Shown: positions 10,484 through 18,440 of the stretch, in pieces
Layout: each line of letters opens with the position of its first letter
How positions within the stretch are numbered: the first letter of the stretch is position 1
Origin: Rheinheimera tangshanensis
Lineage (GTDB): Bacteria; Pseudomonadota; Gammaproteobacteria; Enterobacterales; Alteromonadaceae
DNA: 64,000 nt
NCBI RefSeq assembly: GCF_014645135.1
Contig: NZ_BMLH01000001.1
Location: 124,001-188,000, forward strand
Direction of reading: 5' to 3'
Position numbers and translations under genes: made by a program
The notes under the pieces: model-generated
Seen by the model: the letters and a program-made list of their open reading frames with translations, nothing else
Told to the model about the DNA's origin: nothing
Database searches by the model: none

Positions 10484-10509
10484 TTTACTCACCACTTTAC
10501 CCACCATTT
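10484..10509. repeat. arm-type repeats at the left island end
   Basis: Two near-tandem copies, TTTACTCACCACTT (10484-10497) and TTTACCCACCATTT (10496-10509), share an ACYCACCA core. TTACTCACCACTTT recurs exactly at 37895-37908 near the other end, beside the integrase start. Such paired sites at both ends are typical arm-type binding sites for P4-like integrases; binding itself is inferred. Confidence 0.6.
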
Positions 10510-10530
10510 CAGGTTTGCTTTAAATATGCA

Positions 10531-11523
10531 TTAACTGCTTACTTTCGAAAGTGGGCCATCAAATTGTTGTTCTACATAATCCAATACGTTATGCGACAGT
10601 TTTATAAAAACCGCTAACGCGTCCTGCCACTGAGTGGGGATTTCAGCATACACCATAGGGTTAACATAGCTGTTGTATCGCTGCTCGAACTTAGGGTTGT
10701 CAGCTAAAAGCTGCAATCCAAAGCGCAACTCTTCAATAGGGGATCCAACCATCTGTGGATGTTGATTACCGTAGCGATCTATATCCGTGCGGATTGCTCT
10801 GGCTACCAGTGAGCCAAGTTGTTCGATATCTGAAGGTTGGGCAAGTTGGATATGGTAAGTATCGTAGATATGCCGAACTAAGGTCTCGTCATCATCCCGT
10901 TCGCTGTTGCGCTCTACACTAGCTGTTCTGCGCATCATAGAAAGCAGTTTTTCGGCTTGTGTCTCAATAATCGCAGCGCAGGATAACTGGTTAATCTCGA
11001 CATCGCTTTTCAGCACACGCGAAAAAATAGACTGAATACTCCGTGGCTCAGAGGCGCTGAGTAAATCAGATTCGATAAACTCCAGTTTGATAAATGGACG
11101 TAAACAGGGGGCTTGCTGATACTCCTGTGGGTAACGGATGTCGAAGCTGAAATATCTATATTCATCCAACACTACAGGCTCAGTTTCAACAGAAAATATT
11201 ACACTCTGTGCAATAACTGACTCAACCAACTGCTTAGCAGTCTTGCGTGCATTTCTTTTGGCATTGCGAGAGATGAGGCCGTAAAAAGCTAGCTTCGGGA
11301 CCAGCTTTAGATCTACGTCTTCAGACATGCGATAGGTTTTGATTGCAGATTTCGCCAGTGCTGTTCCACCAGAGAACACAATGTGGTGATATTCGAGTTC
11401 AAGTGCAGATATCTGCTGCAGCAATTGCACTACGTAATAGTCTTTCTCAACAATGGCAGGGTTGCCAAGCCCTAAAGCATTCGCAACATCGACAAAGAGT
11501 GAACTATCGAACTTCGTTGACAC
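10531..11523 (-). CDS. AbiEii-like nucleotidyltransferase toxin
   Basis: A 330-residue protein of the AbiEii/AbiGii toxin family (DNA polymerase beta-like nucleotidyltransferases). Near the N-terminus it has E-K-D-Y-Y-V, followed by F-S-G-G-T-A-L-A-K-S around residue 50 and R-M-S-E-D-V-D-L-K-L around residue 70, the family's nucleotide-binding and metal-binding motifs. Its start overlaps the upstream partner's stop by 20 bases, the usual arrangement of AbiE toxin-antitoxin pairs, which block growth of phage-infected cells. Sits at the left edge of the island. Confidence 0.85.
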   Translation of the reverse strand: MSTKFDSSLFVDVANALGLGNPAIVEKDYYVVQLLQQISALELEYHHIVFSGGTALAKSAIKTYRMSEDVDLKLVPKLAFYGLISRNAKRNARKTAKQLVESVIAQSVIFSVETEPVVLDEYRYFSFDIRYPQEYQQAPCLRPFIKLEFIESDLLSASEPRSIQSIFSRVLKSDVEINQLSCAAIIETQAEKLLSMMRRTASVERNSERDDDETLVRHIYDTYHIQLAQPSDIEQLGSLVARAIRTDIDRYGNQHPQMVGSPIEELRFGLQLLADNPKFEQRYNSYVNPMVYAEIPTQWQDALAVFIKLSHNVLDYVEQQFDGPLSKVSS

Positions 11524-11908
11524 GCTGTTTCCCTACCGCAATCTTGCGGGTAAAGCGTGAACTCTTAGGGATAATTTTCACGTTTGCTGGAATTTGAGTG
11601 CTTTCGCCTGACAAATTTTTCAGAGACAAGTCATCAAGTTGATAATCAACACCTAACCTTTCCATAGCCTCTATCATTACCCCGTCATTACCGGCAGGGT
11701 TGTCTGGCATTAGCTGACCAGTAATGCGGTTTATTCTGGCGCGCACATACAGGCCATAGCCAATTTTCAAAAGTAAGCCTTCGCGTACCAGACCTCTGAG
11801 CCCACGGCCAACCTGATCATACTCAGCGATATCAGTAAAATCAGAACGTAGGAAAACAGAACGCTTAGAGCGCTTCACTCTGGTTTGTATTCTGTCTTGT
11901 ATCGTCAT
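11504..11908 (-). CDS. AbiEi/DUF6088-like antitoxin
   Basis: A 134-residue basic protein upstream of and overlapping the AbiEii-like toxin. The N-terminal half looks like a winged helix (L-R-S-D-F-T-D-I-A-E-Y-D-Q-V-G-R-G-L-R-G-L-V-R-E-G, then G-Y-G-L-Y-V-R), matching the DNA-binding part of AbiEi-type antitoxins. The start at 11908 has a good GGGAGG site six bases upstream; the frame is open further upstream but without such a site. It likely neutralises the toxin and autoregulates through the direct repeats at 11943-11980. Confidence 0.75.
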   Translation of the reverse strand: MTIQDRIQTRVKRSKRSVFLRSDFTDIAEYDQVGRGLRGLVREGLLLKIGYGLYVRARINRITGQLMPDNPAGNDGVMIEAMERLGVDYQLDDLSLKNLSGESTQIPANVKIIPKSSRFTRKIAVGKQRVNEVR

Positions 11909-11942
11909 CTGATACCTCCCGTTTATCATGGTTGTAGCATAA

Positions 11943-11980
11943 GCAAAAATACGACAATGATCAAATGCAAAAATACGACA
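11943..11980 (-). promoter_or_regulatory. direct-repeat operator/promoter of the AbiE-like pair
   Basis: On the minus strand TGTCGTATTTTTGC occurs twice, with starts 24 bp apart, just upstream of the antitoxin start. A possible promoter (TTGATC, 17 bp, TATGCT) runs through the second copy. Direct repeats over the promoter fit autorepression by the winged-helix antitoxin; this is inference. Confidence 0.5.
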
Positions 11981-12273
11981 GTTAAATAGTGGTTTAGCCA
12001 GCATTGCCGGGTGATTTTTTGAGGTGTTCACTTCCTATAGTTTAGCAATTCTTGGTTAGTAAAATTGATGTACAAATCGCTGGAGGAAGAGTGATTGGTA
12101 AGACGAATCGGGGCTTCAGAGTAAACCAACCCAAAGCCTCCTGATACACTTATATGCAAGTATTGTTTGATCGACTTGTTTTTTGCCGTACGACCCCGAT
12201 ATTTACAGTCTGCTGACTGTTTCTGTAACACTGTGTTTGAGTTTGTGTTCCATGGGCGACATCCTGTTTGGAA
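11981..12273. other. intergenic stretch without a supported gene
   Basis: Between the antitoxin promoter and the next gene I see no convincing gene. A minus-strand frame of 67 codons (12028-12231) has no ribosome-binding site, no recognisable domain and an unusual composition, so it is not called. Confidence 0.5.
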
Positions 12274-13242
12274 CTAGTGTTCGATTTTATCACGGTGAGC
12301 ATCAGCAATCAGATTTTCAACGAACTCGCTCTTTGACAACCCATTGTCAGCTATAAGATTATCAAGCATTTTTGAAACTTTTTTGCTCATTACAAAGCTG
12401 AATGGCTTTTTTCCTACCTGCTTATCGCGTGATTTCTTCGTGCTCCAAGCACGCTTCATTTCGAATAAAAATAGTTTTTTGGCTTCGTAACTTGTTGTCC
12501 AGAGATCAAAAGACACAACAATCGAATCTAAAAGAGAGCGTCCAGGCTCGATAGGAAAGGATTCTTGATATATGCCACGAAATTTCATGTAGTTGGCAGC
12601 CCAGTTACACTGGTATGTATCAGATTCGACTAGCCAATCGAAAGCTGATTTGAACTTTGCGATATCTGGAATTAGTTCGCGAAACTTTGAGATATAGTTT
12701 GTCTTGAACTCTGAAGAAGCTTCACAGATTTGCAGAAACTGAATGATTGCCTTTGTATGCTCTTCCACAGTCAACGGATAACTGTTGATTGCATATCTAG
12801 GATAGAGAGGTCCTTTCGGTAGATATTGGTAAAGCTTGAACCTCAGCTCGAACAACCTGACATTTAGTCCATCATGTTTGATTTCTGGGTCTATTTCTAA
12901 CTGACGGATATGCATCCATAACGCGAATTTTAGTCTAGAAGAAAGCTTTTTGATAAACGCATAATCACTATTTTGTATAACTGACGCGTTATAAAGCAAG
13001 TTAATTTCATTGAAAGCAGTCTCTGGAGCATTACGTGATGGACCAAATGCTATCGATTTGACGTTTATATTCTCGAGTGAACGTAAGACCTCGGTTTTGA
13101 CATTTAACTCTGAAAATGATCTAAGGGGAGTGCTTGGGTTATTTAGCCAGCCCCTCACCAATAGGAAATTGTAAAACCAAAGAGTCTGCTGCTCGTCTTT
13201 AAGATCTTCTATCGATATCTTTTTTTGCGAATAAGTATGCAT
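12274..13242 (-). CDS. uncharacterised protein with possible ribbon-helix-helix C-terminus
   Basis: I do not recognise this 322-residue protein. Most of it is mixed helical with many aromatic and charged residues (W-F-Y-N-F-L-L-V-R-G-W, L-W-M-H-I-R-Q-L-E). The last 45 residues, with F-S-F-V-M-S-K-K-V-S-K-M-L and N-G-L-S-K-S-E-F-V-E-N-L-I, look like a strand followed by two helices as in ribbon-helix-helix DNA-binding proteins. The coding sequence is more AT-rich than the chromosomal flanks. Two ACATGT palindromes lie upstream and could be its own operators. Conserved in islands of this kind is possible but not shown here. Confidence 0.55.
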   Translation of the reverse strand: MHTYSQKKISIEDLKDEQQTLWFYNFLLVRGWLNNPSTPLRSFSELNVKTEVLRSLENINVKSIAFGPSRNAPETAFNEINLLYNASVIQNSDYAFIKKLSSRLKFALWMHIRQLEIDPEIKHDGLNVRLFELRFKLYQYLPKGPLYPRYAINSYPLTVEEHTKAIIQFLQICEASSEFKTNYISKFRELIPDIAKFKSAFDWLVESDTYQCNWAANYMKFRGIYQESFPIEPGRSLLDSIVVSFDLWTTSYEAKKLFLFEMKRAWSTKKSRDKQVGKKPFSFVMSKKVSKMLDNLIADNGLSKSEFVENLIADAHRDKIEH

Positions 13243-13264
13243 CTATTATCGCCCACTAAGAATA

Positions 13265-13332
13265 ACATGTAATATAAACAGTAACATAAATAGACTAAAA
13301 AATAGTAATATTCTAAGTTAAATTACATGTAA
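13265..13332. promoter_or_regulatory. paired ACATGT palindromes upstream of the RHH-like gene
   Basis: ATTACATGTAAT at 13322-13333 is a perfect palindrome, and a similar TAACATGTAAT surrounds ACATGT at 13265-13270, exactly 60 bp away. Both lie just upstream of the minus-strand gene, in AT-rich DNA, and could be operators. No protein is shown to bind them. Confidence 0.35.
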
Positions 13333-13333
13333 T

Positions 13334-13610
13334 AAAACATCATGCTTATAGCTTGTTAGATGTGTAAATTTCTGCTTTTTTAATGCTTTAGTTAATTTTA
13401 AAACATCTATGTAGAATCATATTAGATCTTAATGCTCATATCGCAGTTGAGGGGAGTGTTTTTTGGTGTGACTAGTGCCACAACAGTGTCGGTATATGGT
13501 TAATATTTATAAGAGTATTAATCCGGTGAGTATTTCGATCGTTTGATGGGATACGTAAATTAATACGCAGCTTGCTCATGTGTTGAACAAACAACACAGG
13601 AGTAACACAC
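13334..13610. other. AT-rich intergenic region between divergent genes
   Basis: Strongly AT-rich, no gene visible. It should hold the promoter of the Gp2-like gene; TTAATA and TATTAA form an inverted repeat around 13500-13523. The ribosome-binding site AGGAG lies eight bases before the ATG at 13611. Confidence 0.5.
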
Positions 13611-14276
13611 ATGTACGCATCAACTTTTCAAACCCCAAGTTATCTCGTTAACGGTTATTGGTATGAGCCAACCTATAGCGGGCTTCCAGTTAACTTAAGT
13701 CGTGGTCCACTGATCGCAAACAATCTTGCAGCGATCAGTAGAACAATCGTAAACGCATTGGCTGATACGCCACGAGCATATGCAGTTAGATTCGATCTCA
13801 GGCTCCCACCTGAATTTGATGTTACTGACTCTGAAGTGATTACCCGTTTCTTTAATGCTTTGAAGCGACTGCTTGAGGCTGCTGATCAGCAAAAATTAAA
13901 GGAAGGTAAGCGTGTGCATCCTCACCGTTTGCGTTACTGCTGGACCAGAGAATGGGGTGTCGAAGGACGACCGCACTATCATGTGTTAATTATTCTGAAC
14001 CATGATAGATATCGAACTCTGGGTTTGTTTAAAAACTCTGAAGGTAACTTGTCGGCTCGTATTAAGACAGCTTGGGCAATTGCAATAAATCGACATGTTG
14101 AAGATGCATCCAGATTGGTGCACTTTCCTGTAAATGCGGAATACAGGCTCAATCGCAACTTGCCTGAATACCAATCTCAAATACAGAGTTTATTCTATCG
14201 AGTGAGCTACTTTGCAAAAGTGGAGACCAAGATGTTTGGTATAGGACAAAGATCCTTTGGCACATCGATAGGCTAA
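13611..14276 (+). CDS. inovirus Gp2/YfjJ-like protein (possible HUH replication protein)
   Basis: A 221-residue protein of the family annotated as inovirus-type Gp2 or YagK/YfjJ, common in P4-like islands and filamentous-phage relatives. It contains W-T-R-E-W-G-V-E-G-R-P-H-Y-H-V-L-I-I-L-N around residues 111-130; the P-H-Y-H-V core has the spacing of the HUH motif of rolling-circle replication nucleases. A tyrosine-rich C-terminus (Y-R-V-S-Y-F-A-K) follows. It may nick or replicate the excised element; the activity is inferred. The start has a strong AGGAG site. Confidence 0.75.
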   Translation: MYASTFQTPSYLVNGYWYEPTYSGLPVNLSRGPLIANNLAAISRTIVNALADTPRAYAVRFDLRLPPEFDVTDSEVITRFFNALKRLLEAADQQKLKEGKRVHPHRLRYCWTREWGVEGRPHYHVLIILNHDRYRTLGLFKNSEGNLSARIKTAWAIAINRHVEDASRLVHFPVNAEYRLNRNLPEYQSQIQSLFYRVSYFAKVETKMFGIGQRSFGTSIG

Positions 14277-14468
14277 AACGGCTTTTTACAGGCAATGTAG
14301 AATTAAAATTTAGACGGTATTACCGGCTGGAAAATTTACCTTGCAAGCTGCTAAATTGCGGGTTAGCCTTCTAAAAAGGCGCCCGCCTCACTTACATGCG
14401 AGTGAAAACAGGCAGCAATCGCTTAAGCGTATCTATGTTATGTGCAAACAAAGCCTATTAATTTAATT

Positions 14469-14486
14469 CCAGGTTGAGTGACCTGG
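14469..14486 (+). other. small hairpin in the leader of the 360-residue gene
   Basis: CCAGGT (14469-14474) and ACCTGG (14481-14486) form a short perfect stem about 60 bases before the next start codon. The rest of 14277-14544 shows no gene. Confidence 0.35.
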
Positions 14487-14544
14487 CCTTAAACGCATGC
14501 GGTCATGGTTAATTGCTCACGGCACTCAGCCACCGGAGTTAATT

Positions 14545-15627
14545 ATGTATAACTTATCCGCTATTTCCCATGCAGTTCTGCAACAACTTAAACAGCACCA
14601 CATAGTTACGCCCACCCGCTCTCAGATATTGGAGTTAATGGCTGCGTATTTGGGTTATAAAACATACGCATCATTCAAAGCAGATAAAGTCATCAGTAAA
14701 GAAAAGCTTAATTCTGCACTTGCAGATCAAGTAGCTGCCTTTACTCGGTTTGATGCAAGATTGGCCGATTTAAACATCCCTATATCTTTAGCCAACCAAC
14801 TTAAGCAAAGTGTTATACAGCATTTTGATATCAATGAATTAGCTCCTAAAATCAGTCTTATCAGAATTGCTCAACATTTGGGTATCGCAGCTAGTCAAGC
14901 CAAACTCCGGCCTTCAGAGGTCAAAGCTTCCTATGAGCAGATACAGACTAGCCATGACTCAGAGATTTCGCTGCTTAGGTATGTTTGGTGTTGCCGCGAG
15001 CAAGATCAACATTCAGAGGATGAACACTATTCTGATGGCAGTTCCTACTGGTATGAACAACGTCAAGCAGGTGTAAAACTATCTGCAACAGCAGAAGAGT
15101 GGGCTAATACTTACGAACGACAATTAGCTGCAGATGAGCGTCAACGAGCTCTCTCTAATACCGAAACGGAATCTTCTACTGAACTGGCGAGCCCTTGCTT
15201 TGCAGAAGTGATTCATGGTGAGTGCACTCCCAACTTGTGCTGGCAGCTTGATGCTTCCTATCTGCTAGAGCTATTCGAAGACAATATGTTTGCTGGTATT
15301 ACCGATGAATTTTTGGATGATTGGGAGCGTTTGGCTGTACTTCAAAATCCAACTCATCAGAATTTAGTGCGATTAGCTGAGAGCCTGATAGACGAAGTTG
15401 AACTATGGGCTTGGTATCTGTTCGGCCTCAGCCAGCAAATAGATATAACGACTGACAACTATAGTTTAATAAACTCTGACACAGGCGATGCATGGGATGA
15501 ATACGGTCCTGCAACACCTGCTGGATACGATGGTATTGCTTTACCGGTTATTTCAAAAAGCCAGAGGCGTAAATCCCAGCTATTAGCTGAACGTATGCAA
15601 ATCTTAATTAGTTCGGTGAAGAAATAA
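14545..15627 (+). CDS. uncharacterised acidic island protein
   Basis: A 360-residue protein I cannot assign. The N-terminal part (A-V-L-Q-Q-L-K-Q-H-H, then L-M-A-A-Y-L-G-Y-K-T-Y-A-S-F-K-A-D) resembles a short helical domain often found in island proteins, with A-Y-L-G-Y-K-T-Y-A-S-F as its clearest signature. The middle and C-terminus are acidic, glutamate- and tryptophan-rich. ATG at 14545 is chosen for the GGAG site seven bases upstream. The hairpin at 15645-15680 ends the transcript. No catalytic motif seen. Confidence 0.55.
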   Translation: MYNLSAISHAVLQQLKQHHIVTPTRSQILELMAAYLGYKTYASFKADKVISKEKLNSALADQVAAFTRFDARLADLNIPISLANQLKQSVIQHFDINELAPKISLIRIAQHLGIAASQAKLRPSEVKASYEQIQTSHDSEISLLRYVWCCREQDQHSEDEHYSDGSSYWYEQRQAGVKLSATAEEWANTYERQLAADERQRALSNTETESSTELASPCFAEVIHGECTPNLCWQLDASYLLELFEDNMFAGITDEFLDDWERLAVLQNPTHQNLVRLAESLIDEVELWAWYLFGLSQQIDITTDNYSLINSDTGDAWDEYGPATPAGYDGIALPVISKSQRRKSQLLAERMQILISSVKK

Positions 15628-15644
15628 GCAAAAAATAAGATAAC

Positions 15645-15680
15645 AGCATAAGGCTACCGCATCCGCGGTAGCCTTATGCT
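15645..15680. terminator. bidirectional hairpin terminator
   Basis: A perfect 16-bp stem, AGCATAAGGCTACCGC (15645-15660) against GCGGTAGCCTTATGCT (15665-15680), with an ATCC loop, lies between two convergent genes. There is no strong U-run on either side, but position and strength fit a shared terminator. Confidence 0.65.
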
Positions 15681-15684
15681 TGAA

Positions 15685-16245
15685 TCAGATTTCCAGTTCA
15701 ACAAAGTCTTTATCAATATCCTCTTGGGTAATACCTATATAACGCAAAGTCACACCTTCAGAGCTATGTCGTAGCATTTTCATCACTCTGGCAATGTCCT
15801 TGGTGCTTTTATACAAGTGGTAACCGCGAGTTTTTCGCATGGAGTGTGTGCCAAGGTCGATCCCTACATCTTCACCTATCAGGGCAAAAGCCCGGCTGAC
15901 ATAACGGCGCGAAAGTGGCGCAGGTGGAACATTGCCTGCACGTTGATTTCTGTATGACTGAAATAGATAGAAATGAGTGGGATGTTCCACTCTGATCCGA
16001 TGGATAATCTCAATGGTTTTTTGGTTTAGTTTAATATTGGCAAGTTTGCCTGTTTTACCCTCCTTTAAAAGTAGCCGCTCAGCCTGAATGTCTGAAAAAC
16101 GAATTGATAGTAAATCTGTGATCCGCAGAGCCAGGTTTAACCCTACATTCCAAATATCCGCCATTTGTTGGCCGTAGTGCCTGTCCAGTAAGTGACTAAT
16201 CAGTTTCACCGTATCCAGGCTTTTGACCGCTTGTACCTCAGCCAT
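15685..16245 (-). CDS. short tyrosine recombinase (catalytic domain only)
   Basis: A 186-residue integrase-family protein. It has the full catalytic set: Arg in A-L-R-I-T-D-L-L, a beta-hairpin lysine (K-T-G-K), H-S-M-R-K-T-R, L-R-H-S-S and the nucleophile in T-L-R-Y-I-G-I. The N-terminal core-binding domain of about 100 residues is absent, as in the short recombinases found in many islands. The start at 16245 has GAGG nine bases upstream. It may resolve or invert DNA rather than integrate the island, which has its own P4-type integrase. Confidence 0.82.
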   Translation of the reverse strand: MAEVQAVKSLDTVKLISHLLDRHYGQQMADIWNVGLNLALRITDLLSIRFSDIQAERLLLKEGKTGKLANIKLNQKTIEIIHRIRVEHPTHFYLFQSYRNQRAGNVPPAPLSRRYVSRAFALIGEDVGIDLGTHSMRKTRGYHLYKSTKDIARVMKMLRHSSEGVTLRYIGITQEDIDKDFVELEI

Positions 16246-16288
16246 AGTCAACTTCCTCTTTTCGATTAAAACGCATTTTTGAGAACTT

Positions 16289-16316
16289 CAGCACTTTCCA
16301 AAAAGTAAAAGTGCTG
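16289..16316. other. hairpin upstream of the short recombinase
   Basis: CAGCACTTT (16289-16297) and AAAGTGCTG (16308-16316) form a nine-base perfect stem, immediately followed by the stronger hairpin at 16332-16362. Either a tandem terminator or recombinase-related repeats. Confidence 0.4.
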
Positions 16317-16331
16317 ATTTATAAGGCTTTG

Positions 16332-16368
16332 CAAGTTCCCAAAAGGACAATTTGGGAACTTGGTTTTT
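16332..16368. terminator. strong hairpin with T-tract between radC-like and recombinase genes
   Basis: CAAGTTCCCAAA (16332-16343), loop AGGACAA, TTTGGGAACTTG (16351-16362), then GTTTTT on the plus strand. Both flanking genes run on the minus strand, where the stem is downstream of the radC-like gene but the T-tract is on the other side, so it may act in either direction. Confidence 0.45.
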
Positions 16369-16407
16369 ATGCCGTTTGGTACATATTCGATAAACGATAA
16401 TTTGAAC

Positions 16408-16884
16408 TTAAAGCAGCCCACGTTCAGCAAAAGAAACCGCGGTTTCACCAACAACGATATGGTCCAGCACTTTTACATCAATTAGCGCCAGTGCGTCGGT
16501 TAGTCGTTTAGTGATCCGTTTATCCGCCTCCGATGGTTCAGCTACACCAGATGGATGGTTATGAGCGAAGATGACAGCACCAGCATTATGCTCTAGCACC
16601 AGCTTTACCACTTCACGTGGGTAAATCGGTGCGGCATCGATAGTGCCGTAGAACAACTCACAGAAGTGTATTAATCGGTGTTGGTTGTCTAGCAGCATTA
16701 CTGCAAATACCTCTCGCTCATGATGAGCCATGCGGTATTTCAAATAATCCTTCGTTGCTTCTGGATTGGTAAAAGCGTTTTTGCGGGCATATTTTTTGGC
16801 AATCAGGGTTGCAGCTTTATCTAGTACTTCTAAGGCAGCGACTGACCATTTTACAACGTCTGCAGTAGAGGGTTTTGGTGCCAT
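16408..16884 (-). CDS. RadC-like JAMM/MPN-domain protein of the island
   Basis: A 158-residue protein with the metal-binding JAMM motif [15 protein letters not shown] around residues 110-125, and [14 protein letters not shown] before it. It lacks the N-terminal helix-hairpin-helix region of the chromosomal RadC (43500-44174), as do YeeS/YkfG-type proteins of P4-like islands. The role of these proteins is not established; they accompany integrases, AlpA and YfjJ-type genes, as here. Confidence 0.85.
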   Translation of the reverse strand: MAPKPSTADVVKWSVAALEVLDKAATLIAKKYARKNAFTNPEATKDYLKYRMAHHEREVFAVMLLDNQHRLIHFCELFYGTIDAAPIYPREVVKLVLEHNAGAVIFAHNHPSGVAEPSEADKRITKRLTDALALIDVKVLDHIVVGETAVSFAERGLL

Positions 16885-17039
16885 AGGTATATTTCCTTAA
16901 TCAACATTTATTTGCTTATGCATTGAGGTGATATAGGTCTGAATTTTTTTCGATTCGTTAGCAGTAGGTGCTTGGTGGCCGCTTAAAGTTAAAAAATACA
17001 CAACGCGCTCATGGTCTGGATAAATAAGAGGACCTGACC
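16885..17039. promoter_or_regulatory. divergent promoter region of radC-like gene and alpA
   Basis: 155 bases between divergent starts. A GAGG ribosome-binding site precedes the AlpA start by eight bases. I cannot name the promoter elements with confidence. Confidence 0.35.
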
Positions 17040-17234
17040 ATGAAACTGATTAAGTTAAAGGCTGTGATGGATTGCACCGGCCTGGCGCGCTCTACCGTTT
17101 ATAAATTTATTGCAGAAGGGCGCTTTCCAAAGCCAGTAAAGCTTGGTGTGAGGATGGTGGCGTGGGTTGAAAGCGAAATACAGCAGTGGATACTTGATAA
17201 AATCGAGCATAGGGAGCAAGTGGTAGAAAAATAG
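17040..17234 (+). CDS. AlpA-family regulator / excisionase-like protein
   Basis: A 64-residue helix-turn-helix protein. M-D-C-T-G-L-A-R-S-T-V-Y-K-F-I-A-E-G-R-F-P is the MerR-like HTH typical of AlpA, followed by P-K-P-V-K-L-G and W-V-E-S-E-I-Q-Q-W. In P4-like islands AlpA proteins switch on excision or act as recombination directionality factors, so this is the best candidate to control excision of the island. Good GAGG site. Confidence 0.88.
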   Translation: MKLIKLKAVMDCTGLARSTVYKFIAEGRFPKPVKLGVRMVAWVESEIQQWILDKIEHREQVVEK

Positions 17235-17320
17235 TGAAAGACTACAGCGCTCTAAAAATTTCGTTGCCATTAACTAATATCCATGTAAAGTGAGGTGCAT
17301 AGCTATATCAGGGACGAGTT

Positions 17321-18436
17321 ATGGGCATAACGATTCAAAAAGTAATTATTCACGAGCTAATAAAAGAGCAGCACAAGCCGTTTGAAGCTGTAGATAAAAA
17401 AACGGTTGTGTTACCCACAGATAATGCAGTGGTGCTGAAGTTAGTGCAAGGTGTTGCGGATCTCTATGGTAGAAGAAATAACAGTGCGCACTACGGTACT
17501 TTTATGACTGGCATCGCTGCAGGTAAATTCCCGCCATCGTTTTATAACTATTTTGATTTAGTAGCGCCAAAAGATAACGATTTTATCGCTGTTTCACATT
17601 CGGCTATGGATGAGCTTGAACGCTCAGCCAGGAATATTGCCGCAGCGTCTGGTGGTTATATCTTAGCGGCCGATTACGAGAGTGAGCAGGGGCGTTTCTT
17701 TTTAATCGCAATGTTGAAGAAAAAAGCTGGCATAAAGCTTTCAGACCAGTTGGTCCCTGAAACAGTGCAAGAGCTGGATTTAAACAGCTTACACCAAGCT
17801 GCCAGAATAAACTTTGATCGCTTTGGTCAGTACAAAACAGCAAATGACGAAGAAAAGTCTGAAATTAATTACTTAAGCTTTGTTAGCCCATCAACTAATA
17901 AATCAACTGCAGGTTACTTTATCAAAGCTTTAGGCTGTGCCAAAGGCACTGCATCAGCAAAAGCGACCAGCTTGGTACTAACAGAGTCGGTCGATTTTTT
18001 CAGAGGCAACCCAGAGCTAAAGCCGGCCCGCTTAAAGTTTAAAGAAGATCTCACGGCCTATTTGTCTGACTGTGCCAATTCGCGAAAGTCGGCAACTTTA
18101 AGCCGGGTAGAAGCTATTGCGAGAAAGTATTTTCCACAGGATGATCATCAGAAAGCTGAGGAATTAGCAGAACAGCTTTATGCCCGCTTAAACGGTGAAA
18201 AAAATGCCATCCCCAATGAATTCCCGGTTAGTAAAACTGTTTTAAATAAACACATCAGCATAAAACACAAAACAGAAAAGTGGGATATTAGCTTTGAGGT
18301 CAGTGCGTTAGGTGTTACTTCAAATGCAGATATTCAATATGATCAGAAAGAGGCTAGGTTAGTCATCAGACGGTTACCAGCTGAGATGAGAGAAAAGATC
18401 GAGCAAGCGTTATGTGACCGAAATCAAGAGAGCTAA
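17321..18436 (+). CDS. NdpA/YejK-like nucleoid-associated protein
   Basis: A 371-residue protein of the 37-kDa nucleoid-associated family (NA37/YejK). The N-terminus starts I-T-I-Q-K-V-I-I-H-E-L and continues with L-V-Q-G-V-A-D-L-Y-G-R-R-N-N-S; a typical region with S-E-I-N-Y-L-S-F-V near residue 185 and F-I-K-A-L-G-C follows. The chromosomal YejK has about 335 residues. Island copies of this family are often found beside nuclease or defence genes. It is followed at once by a membrane protein gene, suggesting a two-gene unit. Strong GGGAC site. Confidence 0.78.
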   Translation: MGITIQKVIIHELIKEQHKPFEAVDKKTVVLPTDNAVVLKLVQGVADLYGRRNNSAHYGTFMTGIAAGKFPPSFYNYFDLVAPKDNDFIAVSHSAMDELERSARNIAAASGGYILAADYESEQGRFFLIAMLKKKAGIKLSDQLVPETVQELDLNSLHQAARINFDRFGQYKTANDEEKSEINYLSFVSPSTNKSTAGYFIKALGCAKGTASAKATSLVLTESVDFFRGNPELKPARLKFKEDLTAYLSDCANSRKSATLSRVEAIARKYFPQDDHQKAEELAEQLYARLNGEKNAIPNEFPVSKTVLNKHISIKHKTEKWDISFEVSALGVTSNADIQYDQKEARLVIRRLPAEMREKIEQALCDRNQES

Positions 18437-18440
18437 GGCC

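Noticed and set aside
12028-12231. Minus-strand frame of 67 codons between the AbiE pair and the RHH-like gene
   Set aside because: No ribosome-binding site, no recognisable domain, composition unlike neighbouring genes.
16266-16454. Minus-strand frame overlapping the end of the radC-like gene
   Set aside because: It runs through the two hairpins at 16289-16362 and overlaps a well-supported gene in another frame.
16408-16884. Island RadC-like gene as a fragment of the chromosomal radC
   Set aside because: It is a complete JAMM protein of the island-borne type, with its own start and divergent sequence, not a broken copy.
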